From Candidatus Nitrosopumilus sp. (GTDB lineage: Archaea > Thermoproteota > Nitrososphaeria > Nitrososphaerales > Nitrosopumilaceae): 36,001 nucleotides of DNA. Under the pieces are notes generated by a model. It was not told where the DNA came from, ran no database searches, and saw only the letters and a program-made list of their open reading frames with translations. Each line of letters opens with the position of its first letter. The first letter of the stretch is position 1. Shown piece by piece: positions 1 to 7,712 of this stretch. The stretch lies in assembly GCA_029863275.1 (NCBI GenBank), contig JAOTVS010000013.1:1-36001 (forward strand), written 5' to 3'. The position numbers and the translations under genes are program-made.

Positions 1-210
1 TTTTAGTCGATAATGAACAAATAATCCAGATGAACCTAATCCAACAAGTGCTATAGATACTGCCACAAAGGCAAAATGATACCAAATTGCTGCTGAAAAA
101 ATTCTAGTAATAGCAATCTCTAACAATAAGCCAGCCAAAGAAATCAAAAAAACCCCTACAAACAGAAATCTTTTGTTGATTTGTACTGTAGATAGTCCAT
201 GTCCTGACAA
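1..210 (-). CDS. N-terminus of a membrane protein resembling spermidine-synthase-like proteins (cut by window edge)
   Basis: The minus strand is open from position 210 off the left edge, with 70 codons visible. The segment LLLEIAITRIFSAAIWYHFA, followed by a second hydrophobic stretch with GLGSSGLF, matches what I know of the first two membrane helices of polytopic proteins that carry a C-terminal spermidine-synthase-like domain. That catalytic domain is outside the window, so its presence is inferred. The only usable start in this frame is TTG at 210; an in-frame TGA lies just upstream near 252. No Shine-Dalgarno site is visible. The gene diverges from the small gene at 330. Confidence 0.6.
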   Translation of the reverse strand, partial: MSGHGLSTVQINKRFLFVGVFLISLAGLLLEIAITRIFSAAIWYHFAFVAVSIALVGLGSSGLFVHYRLK

Positions 211-329
211 TTTGTTTTCAACTAGTTTGGAGGGTATATTATGCTTTGAAAATCAAGAGTGGTTTTAGAAAGTATAATTCAAATTAAAATTTAAAATTAT
301 TAAATTTTACAAATTTTGATATACTAAAG

Positions 330-554
330 ATGCAAATAAAATTTATGATAATTGGTAAAATTCAAAAAGATGAAAAAACAATTAGATTAAACACAGATAT
401 TAATTGTTCATTTTGTGGAAAAAGTGTTCCAGGTGGAATTAAAGCCTCCATGAAATATTTCAAAACAAAGGAATTTAAAAAAGAGCTAAAAGAATTTAAG
501 AAAAATTATTTGTGTGGTATTTGTCGGGACAAAAAAAGAGTGGGTAAACCTTGA
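330..554 (+). CDS. small zinc-ribbon-like protein, unknown function
   Basis: This 74-residue basic protein has two CX2C pairs, at C26/C29 and C62/C65, which should bind one zinc ion. The linker is lysine-rich and helical, with KEFKKELKEFKK-like residues. ATG 330 gives the full frame; a second ATG at 345 is possible. An AT-rich stretch about 28 bases upstream could serve as the TATA box. The stop TGA overlaps the TTG start of the next gene, so the two are probably co-translated. I do not recognise the family. A nucleic-acid-associated role is only an inference from charge and zinc motif. Confidence 0.6.
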   Translation: MQIKFMIIGKIQKDEKTIRLNTDINCSFCGKSVPGGIKASMKYFKTKEFKKELKEFKKNYLCGICRDKKRVGKP

Positions 555-859
555 ATCCATTATTTCAGCTAAGTACCAGAAATTATAATGATGAAATACT
601 GCTAGTAAAAAAGGCACTAATTGATTTACAGACAGAATGTAATGTACAAAATGGATTCACAATAAAAGAACCATTTGAAAAGTTTGGGTGGACATTTTTT
701 AATATTCAAATTAGTGAAGAAATGGCAAACCTTATTGAAAAATCAGGTATGATGGAAGGAGCATTAGGATACAAAATTGGAGAGCAACTTACAAATTTTA
801 TTGGACATTTCCTGGAAACTAAAGGAAGTAACGTAAGGATTAAGAAAATTAATTATTGA
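551..859 (+). CDS. hypothetical protein, coupled to upstream zinc protein
   Basis: This 102-residue soluble protein starts at a TTG that overlaps the TGA of the preceding gene (TTGA junction). It has no signal peptide or membrane segment. The middle reads as an amphipathic alpha/beta domain, with a central KFGWTFFNIQ segment and a helical ISEEMANLIEKSGMMEG region, and a basic tail. I recognise no family. Its overlap with the CX2C protein suggests a two-gene unit whose products may act together. Confidence 0.55.
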   Translation: MNPLFQLSTRNYNDEILLVKKALIDLQTECNVQNGFTIKEPFEKFGWTFFNIQISEEMANLIEKSGMMEGALGYKIGEQLTNFIGHFLETKGSNVRIKKINY

Positions 860-933
860 TAATATTATAATATAAAAATAATTTTCGAATTTAAATTAAT
901 TTTCTTTGCAAAAAATAAAAAACGTAACGAGGT

Positions 934-954
934 TTTTGAAAACCGTTTTCAAAA
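934..954 (-). terminator. near-perfect palindrome directly after a minus-strand stop
   Basis: TTTTGAAAA, a 3-base centre CCG, then TTTTCAAAA form a 21-base inverted repeat. It starts right after the TAA of the tiny minus-strand frame at 955-1026. Position and form fit a 3'-end hairpin or an operator. It also lies inside a spurious plus-strand frame, which I do not accept as a gene. Confidence 0.35.
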
Positions 955-1026
955 TTAAGATGCTTCCATCTTTTTTGTGGTTTTCTTTTTATCTATCATG
1001 CTCCCTTTCCAAAGATCAGTCTTCAA
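955..1026 (-). CDS. possible 23-residue basic micro-protein
   Basis: From TTG 1026 the minus strand encodes a short basic peptide containing LWKGSMIDKKKTTKKMEAS and a TAA stop. The frame stays open further upstream, with residues such as LRRGLSNKLRLKTD, back to a TAG, but without a canonical start. A TTTAAATAA box lies near 1080. The hairpin directly downstream makes expression plausible. I do not recognise a family. It could instead be the worn 3' end of an older gene. Confidence 0.3.
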   Translation of the reverse strand: MKTDLWKGSMIDKKKTTKKMEAS

Positions 1027-1130
1027 GCGGAGTTTATTTGATAGACCTCGTCGTAATTTTATCAGAAAAATATTATTTAAAGGAATCTAACAAAATTCTT
1101 AATATTTATTAATTTTATTAATAAAATTTT

Positions 1131-1328
1131 TTACAAATGTATATTTTTTTGGGTCATTGTGAAATATTTAAACTCTATTTTCCACCTCTTTCTAAGTTTA
1201 TAATTTGTTGTTGTTTGGGCCAATTCCTCTTCAGTAGTAGTTTTTCCATTAACTAATTGAGAAAGTGTACGTTCCTTTCTTTTTGTTTTTCTTTTTAAAT
1301 CATTGAGAGGATTATCTGATTTTTTAAT
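1131..1328 (-). pseudogene. 65-codon open frame without a standard start codon, downstream of aspS
   Basis: The minus strand downstream of aspS is open for 65 codons and reads as protein-like, with a basic helix (NDLKRKTKRKERTLSQLV), a KTTTEEELAQ segment and a basic C-terminus (YKLRKRWKIEFKYF). No ATG, GTG or TTG lies near its beginning; the first codon after the upstream TAA is ATT at 1328, and the first TTG falls in the middle. The composition looks coding, so it is either a gene with an ATT start or a remnant that lost its start. I do not know the family. Confidence 0.35.
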
Positions 1329-1359
1329 TTAGTCTTTAGTTTGAATTAGGCTTATGATT

Positions 1360-2670
1360 TTAAGGGGTCAACCTATCAACATCTCGTGGATAAAATGTTA
1401 CATCACGAATATTTTCTGTGCCTGTAAGTGCCATAATTAACCTCTCAAGACCTATTCCACAACCAGCATGAGGAGGTACACCATAATCAAATGCACCAAG
1501 ATGATAATCAAATGCATCAGTTTTCATTCCTTTATTTTTCATCCTATCCTCAAGTTCGTCTCTCTTTTCAATTCTGGTGCTTCCTGATGATAACTCTAAA
1601 TCCCCAAACATTAAATCAAATGATTCAGATATTTTTGGATTTGATTTACTATCTTTAACATAAAATGGCTTTGGTCCTAGTGGCCAATCTTTAATAAAAT
1701 AAAATCCATCCAATCCGATTTTTTTTAAATTGGATGGATAAAGGTCATCCCCCCACTCCGTTTTTGCACCTGCCTTTTTCATTTTATCTACCAACTCATC
1801 ATAAGAATATCTTGGAATTGTTTCCTGAGTTGGCGGAATAACAAACTCTGTATCCGGATTTTCTTTTACATACTCCGTGACAGTTTTTATAGATATTTTG
1901 ATTATCTCTTCAATCCTACTCATAATGTCATTGTAATCTACAAAGGCCTCTTCCAAGTCAATTGAAATTGCCTCAGCTAAATGTCGATTTGTTCTTGATG
2001 GCTCTGCTCTAAAAATGGGTGCAATTTCAAATACTTTTTCAAAACTCATTGTAAGCTGTTCTTTGTACAATTGCGGGCTCTGAGCCAAAAAGGCTTCTTT
2101 GTTATAATAAAAAATTGGAAATAATGCAGCGCCTCCTTCTGTTGCAGTTGCAATCATTTTTGGGGTGTTAATTTCTAAAAATTCCTGTTTATCAAAATAA
2201 TTTCTAATAGATGATAACACCTGACTTCGTACCTTGAAGATATCTTGTAATACTTTACGTCTCAAGTCAATAGGTCTAACCTCGAGTCTAGTATCGATGT
2301 TTTTTACAGTTTTAGCCAATGGCTCAAAAGGAGGAATTTTTTGTACTTCAGAAAAAACTCTCACTTCAGAGGGTACTATTTCAAATCCATTTGGGGATTT
2401 TTCAGATGCTTTTACCTTTCCATTAATGGCAATAGATGAATGACTCTTTAGAGAAGAAAGTTTTTCCCGGACTTCGTCAGGACAATCTCCTTTTTTTGCA
2501 ATAATTGAGATAGGTCCATTTTTATCTTGTAGAGTTAAAAAACTAATATTTCCATGACCTCTAACAGTCAAAACCCATCCCATGACAGTTACATCCACTC
2601 CATCCATAGAAGCATCTAATTCATTAGAATAATGAGATCTACGTAAATTTCCAAGTTCAGTTTTAATCAT
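1360..2670 (-). CDS. aspS: aspartyl-tRNA synthetase, archaeal type
   Basis: This class II synthetase of 436 residues charges tRNA with aspartate. It has an N-terminal OB-fold anticodon-binding domain (about 1-105), then the catalytic domain. Motif 2 is FRAEPSRTNRHLAEA at 220-234 and motif 3 is GCGIGLERL at 403-411. The short length without the large bacterial insertion domain marks the archaeal/eukaryotic type. Whether it also charges tRNA-Asn (non-discriminating, feeding GatCAB) cannot be decided from this window. Translation starts at ATG 2670. The region upstream is shared with a divergent small membrane protein gene at 2756. Confidence 0.96.
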   Translation of the reverse strand: MIKTELGNLRRSHYSNELDASMDGVDVTVMGWVLTVRGHGNISFLTLQDKNGPISIIAKKGDCPDEVREKLSSLKSHSSIAINGKVKASEKSPNGFEIVPSEVRVFSEVQKIPPFEPLAKTVKNIDTRLEVRPIDLRRKVLQDIFKVRSQVLSSIRNYFDKQEFLEINTPKMIATATEGGAALFPIFYYNKEAFLAQSPQLYKEQLTMSFEKVFEIAPIFRAEPSRTNRHLAEAISIDLEEAFVDYNDIMSRIEEIIKISIKTVTEYVKENPDTEFVIPPTQETIPRYSYDELVDKMKKAGAKTEWGDDLYPSNLKKIGLDGFYFIKDWPLGPKPFYVKDSKSNPKISESFDLMFGDLELSSGSTRIEKRDELEDRMKNKGMKTDAFDYHLGAFDYGVPPHAGCGIGLERLIMALTGTENIRDVTFYPRDVDRLTP

Positions 2671-2755
2671 AATTTAATTAATTTGGCTATCTTTTGGTGT
2701 AATTAATTTTCCTCCAAAACATTTATCATTCCAAAGAATTTGATATCAAATCAAG

Positions 2756-2953
2756 TTGAGCATTCTGATTTTATTAGTAATTGCAACTATCATAATTACC
2801 GGGGTTTTTGTGGGATATCATGCATGGGAGTCCTCACTTCATGAGGAAGTAGAAAAACACTCAGAATCAACACAATTTGAAATTTTTCATGAGGGCAAGT
2901 CTAGTCAATCCGCCTATTTTTTCCAGTCCAATCAAAATTTCCTAATAAAGTAA
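2756..2953 (+). CDS. small single-pass membrane protein
   Basis: This 65-residue protein begins at TTG 2756. Residues 2-22 form one membrane helix (ILILLVIATIIITGVFVGYH), followed by an acidic, hydrophilic tail. It could be a small membrane subunit or anchor; no family is recognised. It diverges from aspS, with about 85 bases between the two starts. The TTG start and short length keep confidence moderate. Confidence 0.45.
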   Translation: MSILILLVIATIIITGVFVGYHAWESSLHEEVEKHSESTQFEIFHEGKSSQSAYFFQSNQNFLIK

Positions 2954-2965
2954 ACTATAGTGATC

Positions 2966-3049
2966 TCAAGAATAAACTTTACCAGCAAGTATTCTCTCTA
3001 CCTCTTTTCTATGGTTAGTACAATACAATCCTGAGTCTTTGCACTCAGG
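2966..3049 (-). pseudogene. fragment of a small Cys/His protein
   Basis: A 27-codon minus-strand stretch encodes PECKDSGLYCTNHRKEV, then ERILAGKVYS and a stop. C, C and H in this spacing look like the end of a treble-clef or zinc-binding protein. A TGA sits directly before the proline codon and no start codon exists in the frame, so it is probably a gene remnant. Confidence 0.3.
3030..3049. repeat. perfect 7-bp hairpin
   Basis: CCTGAGT and ACTCAGG are perfect inverted copies separated by CTTTGC. They lie in the intergenic region between two plus-strand genes and within the Cys/His fragment. It could act as a transcript 3' hairpin for the gene ending at 2953, although it is 77 bases away. Confidence 0.4.
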
Positions 3050-3236
3050 TCATGCCAGATACTTGTAAAAGTCAATCACATAGTAAAACATCGCTCTTCC
3101 ATTAAAAGATCTTTCTATCAAATCCTACCCACGAAAGGTATGTTCTGTTAAATGTCATGATAGAAATGAACATAGCATTTTTTAAAACAAATTTAGTATG
3201 AGGATAGAATAAATTAGTATTACATACACACAAAAT

Positions 3237-3446
3237 ATGGTATTAACTGATAAAGAAAAAACAATTTCTTTGATCTCAAATGGAATTGCAGTATATTCCC
3301 TTTATCAAAAACAAGGTAAACTTCCAGAAAACACTACAATGTTTGATTTTATTTTAAAGGTTATTCCAGATGAGATCAAGGCAGAATTAAATCCAGATCT
3401 TATAGATGAGGTATTTGAATATGTTTCATCCGCACACAGTTCATAA
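3237..3446 (+). CDS. hypothetical small protein upstream of purP
   Basis: This 69-residue mostly helical protein starts at ATG 3237. An AT-rich promoter-like region (TTTAAAAC... AATAAATTAGTATT) lies 25-55 bases before it. It has no membrane segment, cysteine or recognisable motif. It ends 27 bases before the TTG start of purP, so the two are likely co-transcribed. The link with purine synthesis is positional only. Confidence 0.6.
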   Translation: MVLTDKEKTISLISNGIAVYSLYQKQGKLPENTTMFDFILKVIPDEIKAELNPDLIDEVFEYVSSAHSS

Positions 3447-3473
3447 AGTCCAAAAATCAAGAAAACATACACA

Positions 3474-4499
3474 TTGACTTCAATTGCAACATTAGGTTCA
3501 CATTGCGCTTTACAAGTTCTAAAAGGAGCCAAGGATGAGGGTCTTAAGACCATACTTGTGTGTGAGAAAAAAAGAGAAAAACTTTACAAGAGATTTTCAT
3601 TTATTGATGAATATATTTTAGTGGATTCTTTTGTTGAAGTTTTGGAAAAACAATGTCAACAAACCTTAGAAAAAAATAATGCGATAATTATTCCTCATGG
3701 AACATTAATTGCCCAAATGAGTTCTGAGCAAATTGAATCAATAAAGAGCCCAATTTTTGGAAATAAATGGATTCTACGATGGGAATCAGACAGAGAGAGA
3801 AAAGAAAAATTAATGAGAGAAGCGCATCTCCCAGTACCAAAACAAGTTAAAAGTCCCAGTGAAATAGACAAACTTGTAATTGTAAAAAGACAGGGCGCAG
3901 CAGGAGGTAAGGGATACTTTATGACAGCCAGTGAAGAAGACTATAATAAAAAAAGAAATGAGTTAATTCAGCAAGGAATACTTTCTGAAGATGAAATACT
4001 TTACATCCAAGAATATGCTGCAGGGGTTTTGGCATACTTACAATTTTTTTATTCTCCACTTAAAGGTGAACTGGAATTTTTCGGAGTAGACCAACGTCAT
4101 GAATCAGATATTGAAGGACTGGCAAGAATACCCTCAGAGCAGCAACTCAAACACAACAAAGTCCCTTCATTTAACGTAATTGGTAATAGTCCTTTAGTTC
4201 TTAGAGAATCACTTTTAGATGAAGTATACAAGATGGGTGATAATTTTGTCGAAGCTGCAAAACGAATAGTTTCACCTGGTATGAATGGGCCCTTTTGTAT
4301 TGAAGGAGTGTATGACGAGAATGCTAAATTTACATCTTTTGAGTTTTCGGCCCGTATAGTTGCAGGTACAAATATCTATATGGATGGATCTCCATACTAT
4401 TCGCTTTTGTTTGATGAACCTATGAGTATGGGCAAAAGAATAGCTCGTGAAATAAAAAATGCAAAAGAATCCAATCAGCTGGATAAAATTACAACCTGA
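3474..4499 (+). CDS. purP: FAICAR synthetase (formate-dependent AICAR formylation)
   Basis: PurP is the archaeal ATP-grasp enzyme that converts AICAR, ATP and formate to FAICAR, the penultimate step to IMP; it replaces the transformylase half of PurH. The N-terminal IATLGSH motif lies at residues 4-10, the ATP-grasp glycine-rich loop VKRQGAAGGKGYF at 137-149, and late acidic metal-binding residues around FCIEGVYDE and FEFSARIVAGTN. The 341-residue length fits the family (about 340-360). The start is TTG 3474, which places the IATLGSH motif at the expected distance from the N-terminus. Confidence 0.92.
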   Translation: MTSIATLGSHCALQVLKGAKDEGLKTILVCEKKREKLYKRFSFIDEYILVDSFVEVLEKQCQQTLEKNNAIIIPHGTLIAQMSSEQIESIKSPIFGNKWILRWESDRERKEKLMREAHLPVPKQVKSPSEIDKLVIVKRQGAAGGKGYFMTASEEDYNKKRNELIQQGILSEDEILYIQEYAAGVLAYLQFFYSPLKGELEFFGVDQRHESDIEGLARIPSEQQLKHNKVPSFNVIGNSPLVLRESLLDEVYKMGDNFVEAAKRIVSPGMNGPFCIEGVYDENAKFTSFEFSARIVAGTNIYMDGSPYYSLLFDEPMSMGKRIAREIKNAKESNQLDKITT

Positions 4500-4551
4500 A
4501 AATATTAAATTTAAGAAAAATCTAAAACATTTAGTGAAATGTTCCCGAAAA

Positions 4552-5337
4552 TTAATTTGCGTTAACTTCCATTCCGTGTTGAGATTTAATTATGTATTTG
4601 TCTCGAATTTTCACACTTGCCCAATCAAAAATTAAAACCGTAATTAATACTACTATCATAAACACAGCAGCCTTTCCGTATTCAAAGAATTTAATATAAT
4701 TTATAATGTAAAATCCAATTCCGCCAGCTCCAACTAAACCCAAAATACTAGTCTGTCTAATATTATAATCAAACATGTACAACATCTGGCTTAAAAGATG
4801 AGGGGCAGATTCAGGTAAAACCACATATCGTATCATTTGCCATTTTGATACGCCAATTGAACTCACAGCATCCATTGGATCCGAATCTATAGTTTCAATA
4901 GATTCGTATTGTAATTTGGTTACAAACCCTACAGTGTACATTATAATTGCCAGAACACCTGCAAAGGGTCCTAATCCCACCATTATTACAAACAAAATCG
5001 CCCATAAAATAGATGGAAATGTACGGATGGCCGCAAGAATAGCTCGAACTGGCCCATAAACAAATTTACTGTTTAAATTACGAGCAGCAATCATGCTAAG
5101 GGGTAATGAGATTACTACTCCAACCATTGTTCCAATAAATGCCATTTGAATAGTTTCAAGCATCGACCAAAATGCAGTTCCAAAAAGTTCAGCATCTACT
5201 TGAGTCATCTCTTCTGCAACGATTGCAAGATTTGGAAGACCTTCAACAAAATCTAAAGGATTTGCATCAACATTGTAGGATGCTACAACAACGAGTGCAA
5301 TAATAATTCCAACTATGAGATTATTTTTTTGATTCAT
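4552..5337 (-). CDS. phnE: phosphonate-type ABC transporter permease
   Basis: This is an integral membrane permease of the PhnE type, about 261 residues with five or six hydrophobic segments. The EAA-loop region (VSSIGVSKWQMIRYVVLPES) that contacts the ATPase is clear, as is the conserved IRQTSILGLVGAGGIGF segment. I place the start at ATG 5337 (MNQKNNL), preceded by GGAG about ten bases upstream and overlapping the end of phnC by 17 bases. An upstream in-frame extension to 5415 would add 26 residues that lie wholly inside phnC and are not membrane-like. It is the last gene of the phnD-phnC-phnE unit. The substrate (phosphonate, phosphite or phosphate ester) is not shown by sequence. Confidence 0.9.
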   Translation of the reverse strand: MNQKNNLIVGIIIALVVVASYNVDANPLDFVEGLPNLAIVAEEMTQVDAELFGTAFWSMLETIQMAFIGTMVGVVISLPLSMIAARNLNSKFVYGPVRAILAAIRTFPSILWAILFVIMVGLGPFAGVLAIIMYTVGFVTKLQYESIETIDSDPMDAVSSIGVSKWQMIRYVVLPESAPHLLSQMLYMFDYNIRQTSILGLVGAGGIGFYIINYIKFFEYGKAAVFMIVVLITVLIFDWASVKIRDKYIIKSQHGMEVNAN

Positions 5338-6151
5338 CTGAATACATCTCCAAAATTTCTTGACTAGTAAGATCCCCTGTTTGAAAATCAATAATTTTTT
5401 CCCCTTCAACCCCAATTTCTAGAATTTTTTTGCCTTCCTTGATAACTGCGACTCTATTTGCATATTCCAAAGCCAATTGCATATCGTGATGAACCATTAT
5501 GGCAGTAAGATTCATCCGTTTTTGTGCATCTAAAATCAAATTCATTATATCGCGTGCAGTAACGTGATCTAATTCAGAAACAATTTCATCTGCAAGTAAT
5601 ATTGTGGGTTTCTGCATAAGAGCTCTTGCAATAGCGACTCTTCTTTTTTCACCACCGCTAAGCATGTAGGCTTTTCGTTCTTCTTTTCCAGACAAGCCAA
5701 CAAGTTTTAAAATATTTTTTGCTTCTTGAATTTCCTCTTCAGGGAAAATTTTAAACATTGATTGAATTTTCCCTAATCTAGGCAAAGCCCCAATCAAAAT
5801 ATTTTCTAGGACAGTAATATTTTTAATCAAACCCAAACTTTGAGGAATATAACCAATCTTATGCATTAATAATTTGAATTTTTTGTCATTCATGTTTGGA
5901 GTCTGATAATCAATTTTAATAGTGCCCTTGCTTGGAGTCATCATTCCATTCATCAATTTAAGCAATGTAGATTTACCAGAACCTGATTTTCCTACTATTG
6001 CATAATTTGTTCCTTTATCTATTGAGAGGTTGATTCCCTCCAAAGCGTAACTTTTTGAATCGTATGATGTCCAAACATTATTCATTTGAATAATCTTTTT
6101 TGTAGAAATTACTGATAAAGTGGATGGGTCGTTCATTTGGAGCAGTTCCAT
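5321..6151 (-). CDS. phnC: phosphonate-type ABC transporter ATPase
   Basis: This 276-residue ABC ATPase energises the PhnE permease from the cytoplasmic side. Walker A is GKSGSGKST at 54-62, the Q-loop is near residue 104, the ABC signature LSGGEKRR is at 164-171, Walker B ILLADE is at 184-189 and the switch histidine is around 221. The ATG start at 6151 leaves 17 bases to the upstream binding-protein gene, and the end overlaps phnE, so the three are one operon. All ATPase motifs are intact. Confidence 0.92.
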   Translation of the reverse strand: MELLQMNDPSTLSVISTKKIIQMNNVWTSYDSKSYALEGINLSIDKGTNYAIVGKSGSGKSTLLKLMNGMMTPSKGTIKIDYQTPNMNDKKFKLLMHKIGYIPQSLGLIKNITVLENILIGALPRLGKIQSMFKIFPEEEIQEAKNILKLVGLSGKEERKAYMLSGGEKRRVAIARALMQKPTILLADEIVSELDHVTARDIMNLILDAQKRMNLTAIMVHHDMQLALEYANRVAVIKEGKKILEIGVEGEKIIDFQTGDLTSQEILEMYSDESKK

Positions 6152-6168
6152 TTTAAGAATAACCGCTT

Positions 6169-7257
6169 TTATTTGCTCTTGTTATAACTATCTAAGATTT
6201 TTTGGTCTAAACCTGTTAATGCATCAATAAATGTTCCAAATTCTCCAATATGCATAGTAGTTGTTGTTGGAACCAATGCCTCTGCACCATAGAGGTTTGT
6301 CAAAATCTCATTATTCTCATCATAATTTAGTTCAATTAATGAATCAACAAGGGCATTCTTTGTATTTTCTGACATGTCAGCATTCACCATGAAGACATGA
6401 GATGGTACAGGTCCAATTGTAGTTACTGGTCTTAATTTTACTTGATCTTCAAGCTCCAAATATTTTTGTGGTGCAATATCAGAACCAAATGCCACATCAA
6501 CATTTTCATTTAGAAGTAGCTGTAAAGCTGCTTTGTAACCACCTGCAAATGTGTAACTCTCAAAGTTTTTTGCCAGTGCAGATTCTAAGGCAACAATATC
6601 ATTTCCTTCAATTTTGATATGACCATCGGTAACTAATGTTCCCATTGGTCTCACAAAACCAGATGAACCAGTTATGCTCGTAAAAGCAACTCGTTTGCCT
6701 ACTGTATCTTCAAGGGTATGAATAGAGTCGTTCTTTGCAAGAGTCCATACAGTGGCTTGATAGTTCACCTTTCCTGCAACTAGTTCTGCTAATACAGCCT
6801 CGGCCCCAGTTCTTTGATGAGTAATCCATGCAGGACCTGTATCCATAAAGGCAGCATCAACATGACCGAATCTCATCCCTTCAATTATGGTCTCATAATT
6901 TGTAGGAATTACAATTTCAACTTCTACACCAAGCTTATTTTCTAGGAATTCCTCAAGGACCTTTGCTTTTGAGGTTAACTCATCTGCTTTTTCAACTGGA
7001 ATAAACCCAATAGTTAATTTATCAACATCAATTGTTTGACTTTCGGATGGAACATCAATGATTCTGTTTTCAATTAGGAATTTTATTCCATCAAGAAATG
7101 TCTTATCGTCAATCTCGCCATTTGCCCACCAACCAGCATTGTTTTTTATCCACTCAGGTACCAAACTTTGAGCATCGACATTTTGAGTAAATGTAAAAGT
7201 TGTCACACTAAATATCATCATTATTGTGATAATTGAGAAAAAAATCTTTTGTTTCAT
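6169..7257 (-). CDS. phnD: PhnD-type substrate-binding protein with an N-terminal AGWW domain
   Basis: This 362-residue secreted protein has a signal peptide with cleavage expected after VDA near residue 29. Residues about 33-70 form the segment WIKNNAGWWANGEIDDKTF, known from many exported thaumarchaeal proteins. The rest is a PhnD-type periplasmic binding domain, seen in TIGFIPVEKADEL, DAAFMDTGPAW and GSDIAPQKY. It should capture the solute and deliver it to PhnE. There is no lipobox cysteine and no membrane anchor, so the AGWW segment may hold it at the cell surface; that is inference. A TTTAAATAA box lies 30-40 bases before the start, with repeated CATTCTATGT elements behind it. Confidence 0.88.
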   Translation of the reverse strand: MKQKIFFSIITIMMIFSVTTFTFTQNVDAQSLVPEWIKNNAGWWANGEIDDKTFLDGIKFLIENRIIDVPSESQTIDVDKLTIGFIPVEKADELTSKAKVLEEFLENKLGVEVEIVIPTNYETIIEGMRFGHVDAAFMDTGPAWITHQRTGAEAVLAELVAGKVNYQATVWTLAKNDSIHTLEDTVGKRVAFTSITGSSGFVRPMGTLVTDGHIKIEGNDIVALESALAKNFESYTFAGGYKAALQLLLNENVDVAFGSDIAPQKYLELEDQVKLRPVTTIGPVPSHVFMVNADMSENTKNALVDSLIELNYDENNEILTNLYGAEALVPTTTTMHIGEFGTFIDALTGLDQKILDSYNKSK

Positions 7258-7285
7258 TTTATACTGAATTTCTTAGGATTAGCTA

Positions 7286-7350
7286 AGTTATTTAAACTAG
7301 ATTTTCATTCTATGTTCTCATTCTATGTAATTAGAATTAGAATCTAGAAC
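7286..7350 (-). promoter_or_regulatory. phnD promoter with upstream direct repeats
   Basis: On the minus strand TTTAAATAAC at about 7288-7297 is a good archaeal TATA box for phnD. Immediately upstream CATTCTATGT occurs twice (7306-7315 and 7319-7328, 13-base spacing), followed by TTAGAATTAGAATCTAGAA. The ten bases TTCTCATTCT at 7315-7324 recur upstream of the regulator promoter at 8092-8101. Position behind the TATA box fits an activator or repressor site. Confidence 0.55.
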
Positions 7351-7372
7351 ATGAAAATAACAGTGTATAAAT

Positions 7373-7708
7373 TTAGACTTTTTTGTTTGGATGAAGATGT
7401 AAAACTGGTTCGGTGTTATCAAGTGTTATCTCAACCTTTCTGATTCTACTGCGGTATTTTTTTATTTTTTTGCCTTCACTTGAAAAAATAAATTTCTGAA
7501 CTTCAATCAAACCAAGATCTTCCAATGCAGATAGAGTTTTGTAAACAGTTGAAATAGATAATTTTAATTCCTCAGCAATTTGGGTTGCGTCTTTAGATTC
7601 TTTTTTTACTGAAAATAAAACTGCTCTAGTGCACACATTGCTTAAGGATTCAATTATTTTCTGAGTGACATCAAACTCACTGAGTTGGATAATGTTAGAT
7701 AGAGCCAT
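7373..7708 (-). CDS. winged-helix transcription regulator (second of a tandem pair)
   Basis: This 111-residue protein has an ArsR/TrmB-like winged helix: helices at about 12-45, recognition helix in QIAEELKLSISTVYKTLSAL and a beta wing in IEVQKFIFSSEGKK. A short basic C-terminal extension follows. It is a paralogue of the gene four bases upstream (about the same length, same layout VTQKIIESL, ILFS, STVYK). It lies directly before phnD on the same strand, so control of the transporter is likely. No metal-binding cysteine cluster is seen, so the signal is unknown. Confidence 0.75.
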   Translation of the reverse strand: MALSNIIQLSEFDVTQKIIESLSNVCTRAVLFSVKKESKDATQIAEELKLSISTVYKTLSALEDLGLIEVQKFIFSSEGKKIKKYRSRIRKVEITLDNTEPVLHLHPNKKV

Positions 7709-7712
7709 GATT

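Noticed and set aside
906-1112. 68-codon plus-strand frame from TTG
   Set aside because: It runs through a palindrome and opposite a more protein-like minus-strand frame; composition is what AT-rich noncoding DNA gives.
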